From NCBI RefSeq assembly GCF_001922345.1, contig NZ_CP018811.1, positions 1,240,001 to 1,304,000 of the forward strand: DNA of 64,000 nucleotides. The letters run 5' to 3'. Source of the stretch: Paraburkholderia sp. SOS3 (GTDB lineage: Bacteria > Pseudomonadota > Gammaproteobacteria > Burkholderiales > Burkholderiaceae). A model generated the notes under the pieces. That model had not been told where the DNA came from, did not search any database, and saw nothing but the letters and a program-made list of their open reading frames with translations. Below, piece after piece: positions 1-9,163 of this stretch (position 1 is its first letter; every line of letters begins with the position of its first letter). A program made the translations under genes and the position numbers.

Positions 1-434
1 TGCAGCTGCTGCGTCGCGAGATCTCGCATCACGGCGTCGATGTCGACGTTCGGTGCGTCGCAGGCGAACTGATCGCCTATGGCGATCGCGTTCAGCTGCA
101 GCAAGTCGTGCTGAACCTCGTCGTCAACGCAATGGAGGCGATGTCCGATTCGCCGCCGACGATGCGCAAACTCCAGTTGGCTTCCAAAGCAAACGGTCAG
201 GGCCGGATTCTCGTTTCCGTCTCCGATACCGGGCCCGGCGTCGATCAGGCCGTATCCGGTAGAGTGTTCGAGCCGTTCGTGACGACGAAGGGCACGGGGA
301 TGGGCATGGGACTATCGATCTGCAGATCGATCGTCGAAGCACATGGCGGAGAATTGACGGTTTCGTCGAATACGCCACATGGCGCCCGCTTCGAGTTCAC
401 GATCGGGGCCGCGCCTGATCGTGCTGCCGTGTGA
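1..434 (+). CDS. Sensor histidine kinase, C-terminal part (5' end outside window)
   Basis: The reading frame is open from base 3 and runs in from the left edge. It encodes the ATP-binding (HATPase_c) half of a membrane or cytosolic sensor kinase that would autophosphorylate a histidine and pass the phosphate to a response regulator. Visible motifs are the N box (LNLVVNAMEAM), G1 (DTGPG), F box (VFEPFVTTK) and G2 (GTGMGMGLSIC), followed by the usual C-terminal strand ending ARFEFTI. The spacing is like FixL/NtrB-type kinases. The sensor region, HisKA domain and start codon are not in the window. No response regulator follows; the next gene is convergent. Identification as a kinase is firm; the signal and partner are unknown. 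Confidence 0.93.
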   Translation, partial: QLLRREISHHGVDVDVRCVAGELIAYGDRVQLQQVVLNLVVNAMEAMSDSPPTMRKLQLASKANGQGRILVSVSDTGPGVDQAVSGRVFEPFVTTKGTGMGMGLSICRSIVEAHGGELTVSSNTPHGARFEFTIGAAPDRAAV

Positions 435-594
435 TTTTCGACGGCCGCCGTTGCCTCGTCGGGCCGCGTTTGCGGGCCGTCTCAGCATGAGGATGTACCG
501 GCGGACGCCACTTTCCCGCGCTCGCGGCTGCGGGGTGCGGGCCAGTCGTGATTCGGCGCGCATCCCGCGTCAGGCATCGATTCGCAAGCGTTGT

Positions 595-1524
595 TCAATT
601 CACCGTCGATTTGAACTGTTGCAGCAGCAATGTCGCGATGGCGGACGGATCTTCATCCATCAGCCAATGCGAACGCCCTGCCAGTTGAACGAACGTGTAG
701 GGCCCGGTACAAAAAGTCGCAGTGGCGCTCGCCGCGATCTTGCCGAGGTAGGCGTCCGCGGAACCCCAGATATAGGTGGTCGGCACGGCAATATTGCCGA
801 GCGGCACAGTCAGATTGTCGGCGCGATAGTAGTTCAAGGCGGCCGTCAGCGCGCCCGGTTGCTGCAATTGCTGCACATACGTCGCGGCGTTGGGCACCAG
901 ACCGTTATACGAACCCGTCAGGTTCGCCGCATTATTGGCGAGCAGGAAGTTTTCACCGGCCGGGGCCGGCTGGTCGAATATCTGAATGTACGACGACATG
1001 GCCTGCTGCGATGCGTCGGTCGACAACGCGTAGGTGAAAGCGTCCTGGTGCGGCGTCGACAGGATCGATAGCGACAGCAGCACGCCGGGGTTGTTCTTTG
1101 CGAGCACCCAGGCGACGGATCCGCCGCGATCGTGTCCGACCAGATGGAACTGGCTTGCGCCGAGCGCTTGCGCAAAGCCCAGCACGTCCGCAACAAGATT
1201 CGCTGGCGAGTAGTCGCTCACGTTGGTCGGCCGCGCGTTCGGCGAATACCCGCGCTGATCGACGGCAACCGCGTGATAGCCGGCTGCGCCGAGTTGAAGA
1301 AGGATCGGGATCCACGACTCCTTGTACTCGGGAAAGCCGTGCAGACATAGCACGAGCTCGCCGTTGCCCGGTCCGGCCGATAAGGCGTCGAACTGAAGGT
1401 TTCCTACCGTGAGCCCGATCGACTGCAGAGTGCTGCTTTGCGCCGCGGCTGGTCTTGCCGCCCCGAACGATGTGGCTGCCATCAGAAGTCCGGTTTGGAC
1501 CATGAAGTCTCGTCTGCTTCCCAT
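595..1524 (-). CDS. Tat-exported alpha/beta hydrolase, epoxide-hydrolase-like
   Basis: The 309-aa protein starts at an ATG preceded by AAGGA five bases upstream; a longer in-frame version starting 39 bases earlier has no such site. The N-terminus reads SRRDF then a hydrophobic stretch ending AAAQ, a twin-arginine signal peptide, so the enzyme probably folds in the cytoplasm and is exported. The fold is alpha/beta hydrolase: oxyanion motif HGFPE (about residues 62-66), nucleophile elbow GHDRGG with Asp132, and a late catalytic His in GRSHW. An Asp nucleophile with HGFPE is typical of epoxide hydrolases and haloalkane dehalogenases, not of Ser esterases. The substrate cannot be read from the sequence. 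It stands alone and converges on the kinase gene. Confidence 0.85.
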   Translation of the reverse strand: MGSRRDFMVQTGLLMAATSFGAARPAAAQSSTLQSIGLTVGNLQFDALSAGPGNGELVLCLHGFPEYKESWIPILLQLGAAGYHAVAVDQRGYSPNARPTNVSDYSPANLVADVLGFAQALGASQFHLVGHDRGGSVAWVLAKNNPGVLLSLSILSTPHQDAFTYALSTDASQQAMSSYIQIFDQPAPAGENFLLANNAANLTGSYNGLVPNAATYVQQLQQPGALTAALNYYRADNLTVPLGNIAVPTTYIWGSADAYLGKIAASATATFCTGPYTFVQLAGRSHWLMDEDPSAIATLLLQQFKSTVN

Positions 1525-1821
1525 GATTATCCTTATGCGATGGATTGATAGGGCGTCGCGCAAAAATGCGCGATGCGGGACGCCCGTGTACTCGACGTTC
1601 TTGTCGAGCCACGCATGAGACGCTTCGGAATGGGAAGTTATTCCTTCATTTCTGTCGAGCCAGCTAAAAATAAGGCGGAGTAACCTGTTATTTGCGGATT
1701 ACCGGTTATTCAGAGGCGATCCGGTTATGCGTCGATATTCAGCTTTGTTCCATTCAGCTGTGACCGAAGTTATCTAGCGGGGCTTGAAGATCTGGCGATG
1801 CCATTCGATACGTCGAAGAGT

Positions 1822-3597
1822 CTACGGGTCTGTCAAGAACGCATGTATTTCAGACACGACCGCAGCGCCCTCGCCGACCGCGGATGACACTCGTTTGATC
1901 GACGACGAACGTACGTCGCCGACCGCGAATACACCCGTCACGTTGGTCTGGAAGGCGAACCGGTGCCCGCGTGCATCCCGCCGATCGGTATTGCCGGTGA
2001 GCACGAAGCCCTTGTCGTCCACTTCGACGCCGCACCCGCGCAGCCAGTCAGTACTGGGTTCGGCGCCGGTAAAAAGAAAAAGATGGCGTGTGCCGATCGA
2101 GGTGCGGCCATGTGGCGTGGCGAACGTCACTTCGCTTAATCCGTCCGCATCGCAGTCAACCGATTCGAGCGCGCATCGGGTGTGAATCGACACGTTCGAG
2201 AGGCCCATCACGCGCGACATCAGGTAGTGCGACATCGTGTCGGCGAGGCCGTCGCGTCGAATGAGAACATGAATACGCGATGCGTAGCTGGCAAGAAAGA
2301 CGATCGCCTGGCCTGCCGAATTTCCGCCTCCGACCAGCACGATCTCGCTGTCGCGGCACAGGCGGCCTTCGATCGAGGACGCCCAGAAGTACACACCGCG
2401 ACCGTCGACGCGCTCCAACCCGTCGATATGTGGACGGCGGTACGACGCGCCGCTGGCAATCACGACCGTACGCGCTGCCGCCACCCGGCCGTCTTCGATT
2501 TCGATCTCGAGCGGCGATTTCGCGCAATCGAGTCTGACGACGCGCGACTGGATTACGATATTCGCGCCGAACTTCACGGCCTGTTCAAAAGCGCGGCTCA
2601 CCAGCACGTGGCCGGAAATGCCGGTGGGAAAGCCGAAGTAATTTTCGATCCGGGCGCTCGCACCGGCCTGGCCGCCGAAATTCCTTGCATCGAGCACGAG
2701 CACCGAAAGTCCTTCCGACGCAGCGTACACGGCGGACGCGAGGCCCGCCGGACCCGAGCCGACCACGACCATGTCATAGATGCGCCTTTCGTCGAAGCCG
2801 GAGAGGACACCGAGCGCCGCGGTCAGTCCAATCTCGCCGGGATCCTGAAGCACTTCGCCGTTCACCAGTACGACCGCCGGCAAGACCATGCCGTCGAGCG
2901 AGATTTTGCCCCGCAGTTGCGCGGCGTCGCTGTCCGATTCGGGATGCAGAACGCGATGCGGATGATTGGCACGGCGCAGCGTATCCGTCAGCGCCAGCAG
3001 CTTCGGGTCTGTTTGCGAGCCGATCAGCACCGGGCCGCAGCCATTCTGGATCAGCCACACGCGGCGCAGGATGAACGCACGCATGATCTCGGAACCCAGC
3101 TGCGCCTCGGCGATCATCAGCGAACGTAGCTGCTCGGGAACCACGAGGATTGTCTCGACGTCGCTGACGGCGAACGCATCCACGAGGTACGGTTTGCCGC
3201 TCAAGGTCGCGGTTTCGCCGAGAAACTGCTTTTCGCTAACCACCTCGAATACCTGCGACTGACCGAGGCCGTCCCGCGCGCGGATCTCGACTACACCGCT
3301 TGTCACGACCCGCATGCCTTCGCTGGGCTCGCCTGCGCGAAACATCGTACTGCCGGCCGGCCAGTGCTCGGTGGGGCCGAAATGCGCAATCTTCGCGAGG
3401 CGCGCGTCGCTCAGATACGGATACATCTGGTATTTGCGCCGCTCGATCTGCGTGCGCTGCGCCGCTTCTTCGACGTCGTAGCGGTCCGGCACGAGACCTC
3501 CCAACGTAACCGGTAAAACATCGGTTTTCGTTTTGGAGTCTTGGTCCGATGTCACCGAAGAGATCCGGTCGTTTTTGACGCGGCTGGAGTAAGACAT
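1822..3597 (-). CDS. Cyclic-nucleotide-binding domain fused to thioredoxin-reductase-like flavoprotein
   Basis: This is a 591-aa fusion. Residues about 55-180 form a cNMP-binding (Crp-like) beta-roll with FLGETATLSGKP, but the Arg of the phosphate-binding cassette is not at its usual place. Residues about 190-270 look like a thioredoxin/glutaredoxin-like linker (VLPAVVLVNGEVL). From about 275 on it is a two-dinucleotide-fold FAD/NAD(P) oxidoreductase: GSGPAGL, then GGGNSAG for NAD(P), then TGVFAVGDVR near the C-terminus. Where thioredoxin reductase has its CxxC, this protein reads FWASS, so the redox dithiol is absent and classical thioredoxin reduction is unlikely. The chosen start (MSYSS) gives the usual N-terminus; an in-frame start 75 bases upstream is possible. 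Cytosolic; function unknown. Confidence 0.85.
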   Translation of the reverse strand: MSYSSRVKNDRISSVTSDQDSKTKTDVLPVTLGGLVPDRYDVEEAAQRTQIERRKYQMYPYLSDARLAKIAHFGPTEHWPAGSTMFRAGEPSEGMRVVTSGVVEIRARDGLGQSQVFEVVSEKQFLGETATLSGKPYLVDAFAVSDVETILVVPEQLRSLMIAEAQLGSEIMRAFILRRVWLIQNGCGPVLIGSQTDPKLLALTDTLRRANHPHRVLHPESDSDAAQLRGKISLDGMVLPAVVLVNGEVLQDPGEIGLTAALGVLSGFDERRIYDMVVVGSGPAGLASAVYAASEGLSVLVLDARNFGGQAGASARIENYFGFPTGISGHVLVSRAFEQAVKFGANIVIQSRVVRLDCAKSPLEIEIEDGRVAAARTVVIASGASYRRPHIDGLERVDGRGVYFWASSIEGRLCRDSEIVLVGGGNSAGQAIVFLASYASRIHVLIRRDGLADTMSHYLMSRVMGLSNVSIHTRCALESVDCDADGLSEVTFATPHGRTSIGTRHLFLFTGAEPSTDWLRGCGVEVDDKGFVLTGNTDRRDARGHRFAFQTNVTGVFAVGDVRSSSIKRVSSAVGEGAAVVSEIHAFLTDP

Positions 3598-4254
3598 GGT
3601 CGCTCTGTGCGGGTGTTTGAGGAAGCCGTGCCTCACTGTCCGGTAACGATAGCGGGCTGGCGACTTGGCCACTACGATATCGCAGCATCGCTTTGTTGTC
3701 AGGCACCCCTGTCGGAACGCCTATTTAAAGGGGCTTTGCACGATAACCTTGCAACATGCGGTTGATCTGGCCGGTCGGCGCGGCGCGCGCGGTGCACGTG
3801 ACCGACTCTGCCGGGAACACTGTCGTTTTTGACACGGCGGCCTGGAATACATCCTCGATCGAACTTGCGGCCAGGGCTCGTGTTAGCCGGCCTACGTTTC
3901 CACGGTTCGAAGCAACGGAAGGAGCTTAGTATTCCTCCAGGCGAACATCGACGAATCTGCGCGCTGCAACTTTGGGCAAGGCGCAAGATAACTTGCCGCA
4001 CGCAAGCCTTCGAGAAAATGAATATCTCTGTTTCATCGATTGCTGATCAGGCGTGTCGTGATGGCAATTCGATGCGCTTTAGCCAAAATTTCGTGGCGCG
4101 CTTTGTGTGAGGTAAGAGAAGGGAATGTAGCGCCAAGTATAGTTATACGAAATAGCAAATATCTGATTCAGAATCGCCGTCTTTTCTGCAAGTCCTTTGC
4201 GCTAGACTGCCTTCGTGCTGTAAAGCTACCTGTTACTTTATAAGGCGACGAAGC
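3598..4254. other. Gene-free stretch
   Basis: No convincing coding sequence is seen here. Short open frames have no recognisable motifs, and composition is more AT-rich towards the right end (about 4090-4250) than in neighbouring genes. The promoter of the following short gene presumably lies in the last 100 bases. An AAGGCGACGAAGC ribosome-binding region directly precedes its ATG at 4255. Confidence 0.5.
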
Positions 4255-4641
4255 ATGAAGAACGACGCAATCAAGCCTGTGGGCGAAAGCAGTCGTCGTG
4301 GAATGAGTGGTGATCCAAAGACGGTGAGCGCGGCGGCAGACCTGGAACAGATGACTGCGTCGATTTCGGAAGAAATAAAGCAGCCCATCACCGCGACGCT
4401 GATTTATGCGCAGGCAGCCGCAAGGTGGTTGTCCGCGAATCCACCTAATGTGGTGGAAGCACAAAGAGCATTGGACGGTATCGTTTACAACGTTATGCGA
4501 TCCAACGAAATCGTCGAGTGGATTCGCGCGCTCTTCGTTTATGGTCCGAAGCAGGTCGAGGAACAGCAGCTGGTTGAAGCGATCAGGAACGCATTGGCGC
4601 TACTGCGAACCGCGATGAAAGAAGGCGACGGAGGACGATGA
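4255..4641 (+). CDS. Truncated histidine-kinase dimerisation-domain protein lacking the phospho-histidine
   Basis: The 128-aa product has an intact frame and a good ribosome-binding site. Residues 31-100 match the HisKA helices of a family common in this group (SIAHEVNQPL...RWL...PP...A..AL..IV.....AS.VI..IRALF). Here the H box reads SISEEIKQPI, so the phospho-acceptor His is replaced by Glu39. The protein ends soon after the second helix (NALALLRTAMKEGDGGR) with no ATPase domain. It could be a pseudogene fragment, or a stand-alone decoy that dimerises with a related kinase. The upstream sensor part is also missing. The similarity is clear; whether it has a function is open. Confidence 0.6.
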   Translation: MKNDAIKPVGESSRRGMSGDPKTVSAAADLEQMTASISEEIKQPITATLIYAQAAARWLSANPPNVVEAQRALDGIVYNVMRSNEIVEWIRALFVYGPKQVEEQQLVEAIRNALALLRTAMKEGDGGR

Positions 4642-4706
4642 CGGCAATGCGGTTGATTGCGCGATGCCGGTCTTGACACTCGCTTGACACTCACGCGGTC
4701 CTTCCG

Positions 4707-5975
4707 TCACGAGCCATCGTCGGCGGATCTTGACACCGAGGCGGGGCGAAGCGCGTTGCGCACGACCGGGGCAATAGTCAAACCCTGAATCATGATCGAC
4801 GAAACGACGACGCAATACGTGATGGCCAGGATGCTGTCGCGGGCCGGGCCAGCGGGAATGGAAAGCGCGAGCGCGACCGAAATGCCTCCGCGCAACCCAC
4901 CCCACGTCAGAACCTTCCAGGACCCTGCTGGCAGGTCGAAATGACGGCCGGCCAGCGCCACCGGCGCCCCAACGGTGATCAGCCGCGATAGCACCGATAC
5001 CGCAAAGGCCACAAGGCCCGCTACGATCACGCGCGCGGGAAACGCGATCAGCAGAACCTCCAGACCAATGAGCACAAACAGCAGCGCATTCAGAATTTCG
5101 TCGATGATCTCCCAGAACATGTCGACGTAGCGCCGGGTGGTTTCCGACATGGCGTGTTCGCGCGCGCGATTGCCTGTCAACACGCCGGCCACGACCATCG
5201 CGAGCGGCCCCGAAACGCCGAGGTGAATCGCTGCGGCATAGCCTGCGAGCACGCCGGCAAGCGTAATCAGCACTTCAACCTGATACTGATCGACGGATTT
5301 CAGCAGCCGGTACATGACAAAGCCAAGCGCCGCGCCAAAGACCATCCCTCCGCCCGCTTCGCGAAGCAGATCGAGGGCGCCCACGGACGGCGATGGAGCC
5401 CGGCCGCTGTTGACGAGCACCATAATTAGCGAGAACAGGACGACGCCCACCCCATCGTTGAACAGTGATTCGCCCGTGATGACGGTTTCGAGTTCGGGCG
5501 GGGATCCCGACGTCCTCATGAGTCCCATGACCGCGACCGGGTCCGTGGGCGAGATCAGCGCCCCGAAGAGAAGACAGTACGGCAGCGGAAGCTCGAGGTG
5601 CAGATACGGCGAAACGAACCACACCGCCGCGCCGACGATGACCGTCGACGCGGCGGTGCTGACGAACGCCAATGCCAGTATCTGAAGGCGGTATCGCCTT
5701 AACCTTGCGAGATTGACATGCAAGGCCCCCGCAAAGAGAAGCAGCGAGAGCATTCCCTGAAGCAGCAATTCGCTGAAATCGATCGAGTCGACGAAAGAGC
5801 GCGCGAAAAGCTTCGGCAGATGCGCGATGCCGAGTGCGTCCAGTCCGACGATCGCGAGGCTGAGCGTCAGCGCCGTCACCATGACACCGATCGTGGTCGG
5901 CAATCCGATGAAGCGGTAATTGATATAGGCGAGAAGCGCCGTGACGGAAAGCCCAATGGCGACGATGTCAAGCAA
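4707..5975 (-). CDS. CPA1-family Na+(K+)/H+ antiporter
   Basis: This 422-aa inner-membrane protein has about 12 hydrophobic segments and exchanges monovalent cations for protons. Family motifs are ALISPTDPVAVMGL and GESLFNDGVGVVLF; the latter carries the Asn-Asp pair that binds the cation in NhaP/CPA1 proteins. There is no long cytosolic C-terminal tail. The start is a TTG preceded by AAGGAG about nine bases upstream; the first usable ATG lies inside the first membrane helix region. It lies between a kinase fragment and an MscS channel on the same strand as the latter, consistent with a local set of ion-homeostasis genes. Ion specificity cannot be read from the sequence. Confidence 0.9.
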   Translation of the reverse strand: MLDIVAIGLSVTALLAYINYRFIGLPTTIGVMVTALTLSLAIVGLDALGIAHLPKLFARSFVDSIDFSELLLQGMLSLLLFAGALHVNLARLRRYRLQILALAFVSTAASTVIVGAAVWFVSPYLHLELPLPYCLLFGALISPTDPVAVMGLMRTSGSPPELETVITGESLFNDGVGVVLFSLIMVLVNSGRAPSPSVGALDLLREAGGGMVFGAALGFVMYRLLKSVDQYQVEVLITLAGVLAGYAAAIHLGVSGPLAMVVAGVLTGNRAREHAMSETTRRYVDMFWEIIDEILNALLFVLIGLEVLLIAFPARVIVAGLVAFAVSVLSRLITVGAPVALAGRHFDLPAGSWKVLTWGGLRGGISVALALSIPAGPARDSILAITYCVVVSSIMIQGLTIAPVVRNALRPASVSRSADDGS

Positions 5976-6048
5976 CTCCCGTCTCCTTCGATGGAATTTT
6001 CTGGCGAGCCTGGGGGCGAATCACGCCCATCCGCGCGCCATACGGCGC

Positions 6049-7179
6049 TCAGTTCATGCCGGGTGTAGCACGCGGTACGGCGCGGATGTGCGGCTTGCCG
6101 TCCTTGCCCGTAGGGGACGTCTCCTTTGCGGGCGTCGCGACGTATAGCGTTCGCGTGGGAAAGGCGAAATCGACACCCAACGTGGCAAGCCCTTTCATCA
6201 GTTCGAGGTTGATGCGTTGCTGGACATCCATGTACAGGTTGTAGCCCGGGTCCGTGACGTAGTACACGACCTCGAAATCGAGTGAGCTTTCGCTGAACTG
6301 CTTGAAGTGAGCCCGATCGAAGCGGGCATTTTCCTCGGCTTCGACCGCCTTTCGGACGATCCCGGGCACTGCCTGCAGCTGTTCGGGTGTGGCGTCATAG
6401 GTGATGCGAAATCCAAACAGAATACGACGCTCCGCCATGCGCTTGTAGTTGTGAATCGTGTTTTTCAGCAGCTCCGTGTTGCTGCAGATAATCTCTTCGC
6501 CGCTCAGCGAGCGGATGCGCGTCGTTTTCAGGCCGATGTGCTCGATGCTCCCGGCCACGTCGTTGAACACGATGAAGTCACCCGTTTCGAATGGCTTGTC
6601 GAGGCCGATGGCGAGCGAAGCGAACAGATCGCTCAGAATGCTCTGCACGGCCAGCGCAACCGCAACGCCGCCGACGCCCAGACTGGCGACGAAGGCGGTG
6701 ATATTGACGCCCATATTGGCGAGCACGGCAAGCAGCAGCACGGCCCAGAGCAGCGCGCGCAGGCTCCACGACATCATGGTCGTGATCACGGGATTGTGTG
6801 AGGCAATCGCCTCGCTGCGAAGACGGCGTGTGGTCCATAGGGTCACGCCATGATTGACCCAGAGCGCCAGCTGGAACCCGATGACGAGAAACCAGAGGTG
6901 ACCGAGTCGCACGTCCCATTTTTCCGGTAGCGCGATGAATTCCGAGCCGACGAGCAAAGCCGCAACCAGTATGGTTAGCCTGTGTGTGCGTTCGAGAACC
7001 TCGACGGCTACATCGTCGATATGCGTGGACGTGCGTGCAGCGAGCCGTTCGAGACGGGCAATCGCGAATCGCAGTACCGCCGAAATGAGCATGTATGCAA
7101 CCACTGCCGCGATAACCGCATACACCCATTGCGTGGCTGGGATACCGAGGAAGGCGTTCAGGTCGAGCCAGCGTTTCAT
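6049..7179 (-). CDS. MscS-family mechanosensitive ion channel
   Basis: The 376-aa membrane protein has four or five transmembrane helices followed by the MscS pore helix (VASLGVGGVAVALAVQSILSDLFA) and the soluble beta domain (GDFIVFNDVAGSIEHIGLKTTRIRSLSGEEIICSN, here split across motifs: GDFI, GxVExIxLRxTRIRxxxG, IxxxN). It would release solutes on hypo-osmotic shock. The C-terminal domain contains the usual ERRILFGFRITYDAT and ends in a short proline/lysine tail. The ATG is preceded by GGAAAACCAAG. It shares strand with the downstream antiporter (74-bp gap) and lies next to an osmoprotectant importer, a sensible osmotic-response neighbourhood. Family assignment is firm. Confidence 0.93.
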   Translation of the reverse strand: MKRWLDLNAFLGIPATQWVYAVIAAVVAYMLISAVLRFAIARLERLAARTSTHIDDVAVEVLERTHRLTILVAALLVGSEFIALPEKWDVRLGHLWFLVIGFQLALWVNHGVTLWTTRRLRSEAIASHNPVITTMMSWSLRALLWAVLLLAVLANMGVNITAFVASLGVGGVAVALAVQSILSDLFASLAIGLDKPFETGDFIVFNDVAGSIEHIGLKTTRIRSLSGEEIICSNTELLKNTIHNYKRMAERRILFGFRITYDATPEQLQAVPGIVRKAVEAEENARFDRAHFKQFSESSLDFEVVYYVTDPGYNLYMDVQQRINLELMKGLATLGVDFAFPTRTLYVATPAKETSPTGKDGKPHIRAVPRATPGMN

Positions 7180-7333
7180 CTTGGTTTTCCGGGCATGTGG
7201 ACGGTAATGGAATGATCAGCTTTCACTTTCTGTCAAATGGCTTTCCGGGAAGTTCCCAATAAATTGACGCTGCACGACGTCGCCTCGCTGCAGAGCTGTT
7301 CGAGACTGCACGGATCGTACCGGGTAGGGCATG

Positions 7334-8503
7334 TCACGCGGCAGACGGCGCTGTGTGCGCGGGGTTTCCCGGCGCCTGTCCGGTCTGATGCCGCGAGCGA
7401 CCCGAGCTCAGATAATCGGCAATCGAGTCTTGTGTGATTTCGCCCAGGTAGTTTCCGTCTGCATCGAGTACCGGCATCCACGACGAGCGATACTGATACA
7501 GCTTCGACAGCACGATGCGCAGATTGTCGTCTGGCGCGGCCGTGGCCGGAAACGGGCTGAGCTTGTCGGCGCATACGCCTTGCGCGCCGCGCGCTGCCCG
7601 CCGCGTCACGAAGCCCAACGCGCGATGGTTCGCATCGACAACGGTCAGATAGCGATTGTCGCTCTCGTCCATCATCGCGTACGCGTCGGCGAGCGGCGTA
7701 TCCGGATGCGCGGTCGCAGGCTGCGTCGCCGCGTCGCCGGCTTTGACCAGCAGCAGACGCTTCAGCGTGCTGTCCTGGCCGACGAACTGGCCCACGAACT
7801 CGTCGCGCGGGTGCGCGAGCAGCGTGTCCGGGTGATCGTATTGAACGAGCTTGCCGCGACGGAACACCGCGACGCGGTCGCCGAGCTTGATCGCCTCGTC
7901 GATGTCGTGGCTGACCATGATCACGGTCTTGTTCAATTGCCGCTGCATCTGGAAGAACTCGTTCTGGATCGCCTCGCGATTGATCGGATCGACCGCGCCG
8001 AACGGTTCGTCCATGAGCAGTACCGGCGGGTCTGCCGCCAGCGCGCGAATCACGCCGATGCGCTGCTGCTGGCCGCCCGACAGTTCGCGTGGATAGCGCT
8101 TCAGATACAGCTTCGGATCGAGCGCCACCATCGACATCAATTCGGTCGCGCGCTGCGCACAGCGCTTTTTGTTCCAGCCAAGCAGGCGGGGCACGACCGT
8201 GATGTTCTCCTCGATCGTCATATTCGGAAACAGGCCGATTTGCTGAATCACGTAACCGATGTGACGCCGCAAATCGACTTCGTTCAGCTTGCCGGTGTCT
8301 TCGCCGTTGATCAGAACGCGGCCCGAGGTCGGTTTGATCAGCCGGTTGATCATCTTCAGCGTGGTGGTCTTGCCGCAGCCCGACGGCCCGAGGAAAACAC
8401 AGATTTCGCCTTCCTGCACCTTCAGGCTCACTGTATCGACGGCGCGCACCGGCTGGCCGTTTTTTTGCGTGAAGGTCTTGGTCAACTGGTCGAGTTCAAT
8501 CAT
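7334..8503 (-). CDS. Osmoprotectant (glycine betaine/choline-type) ABC transporter ATP-binding protein
   Basis: The 389-aa protein has an ABC ATPase domain with Walker A (GPSGCGKTT), signature (LSGGQQQR) and Walker B (VLLMDEP). A C-terminal region resembling a CBS pair follows (from about residue 250: ATAHPDTPLADAYAMM ... YLTVVDANHRALGFVT ... SWMPVLDADGNYLGEI), as in OpuCA/ProV-type and YehX-type subunits, where CBS domains sense ionic strength. Its ATG overlaps the stop of the upstream permease (ATGA), so the two are translationally coupled. It is the last of four genes in the operon. The substrate is inferred from family, probably glycine betaine, choline or another quaternary amine. Confidence 0.92.
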   Translation of the reverse strand: MIELDQLTKTFTQKNGQPVRAVDTVSLKVQEGEICVFLGPSGCGKTTTLKMINRLIKPTSGRVLINGEDTGKLNEVDLRRHIGYVIQQIGLFPNMTIEENITVVPRLLGWNKKRCAQRATELMSMVALDPKLYLKRYPRELSGGQQQRIGVIRALAADPPVLLMDEPFGAVDPINREAIQNEFFQMQRQLNKTVIMVSHDIDEAIKLGDRVAVFRRGKLVQYDHPDTLLAHPRDEFVGQFVGQDSTLKRLLLVKAGDAATQPATAHPDTPLADAYAMMDESDNRYLTVVDANHRALGFVTRRAARGAQGVCADKLSPFPATAAPDDNLRIVLSKLYQYRSSWMPVLDADGNYLGEITQDSIADYLSSGRSRHQTGQAPGNPAHTAPSAA

Positions 8504-9153
8504 GTCTTCTGCATCCCCTTTGGTGTCAGCGCACGCTGCAGCGCCTGCAGCAGTAAATCCGCCACGATCGCGAGCATGCTGACGAGCACGGCACCCACCA
8601 GCAACTTCATCATGCTGCTCTGCCCGATTGCGCGAATGATCAGCGAGCCGAGTCCGCCGGCGCCGATCACGGCGGCGATGGTCATCACGCCGATGTTCAT
8701 TACCACCGCGGTGCGCACGCCCGCGAGAATCAGCGGCACGGCGAGCGGCAACTCGACCAGACGCAGCCGCTGCCACGACGTCATGCCGATGCCGATACCG
8801 GCTTCCTTGATGCCGCCATCGACATTGCGCAACGCGAGGTAGGTGTTGCGCATGATCGGCAGCAAGGAGTACAGAAATACCGCGGTGATGGCGGGCACCG
8901 CGCCGATGCCTGCGCCGAAGCGTGAAAACACGGGAATCATCAGGCCGAATAGTGCGATTGAGGGCAGGGTCAGGATCACGGTGGCGATGCCCAGCAGCGG
9001 TGCGGCGAGCCATTCGTAGCGGCTCATCAGAATGCCGAGCGGCACGCCTGCGATGATCGCGCAGCCCACGGCGGAACCGACGAGGTAGCAGTGCTGCAGC
9101 GTCAATTGCAACAGCTCGGGCCAGTTGGCGGACAGATAGTCGAATACGCTCAT
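8500..9153 (-). CDS. Osmoprotectant ABC transporter permease (second permease of operon)
   Basis: The 217-aa inner-membrane permease of the OpuCB/YehY type has about five hydrophobic segments. The binding-protein-dependent transport motif appears as EAGIGIGMTSWQRLRLVELPLAVPLILAG-like spacing (EAG...G....I.LP). It forms the membrane channel with the permease encoded at 10114-10830. It begins 10 bases after the binding-protein gene and overlaps the ATPase gene by four bases. The start codon is followed by a short periplasmic or cytosolic N-terminus (MSVFDYLSANWPELL) typical of this family. Confidence 0.9.
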   Translation of the reverse strand: MSVFDYLSANWPELLQLTLQHCYLVGSAVGCAIIAGVPLGILMSRYEWLAAPLLGIATVILTLPSIALFGLMIPVFSRFGAGIGAVPAITAVFLYSLLPIMRNTYLALRNVDGGIKEAGIGIGMTSWQRLRLVELPLAVPLILAGVRTAVVMNIGVMTIAAVIGAGGLGSLIIRAIGQSSMMKLLVGAVLVSMLAIVADLLLQALQRALTPKGMQKT

Positions 9154-9163
9154 ACGATCTTCC

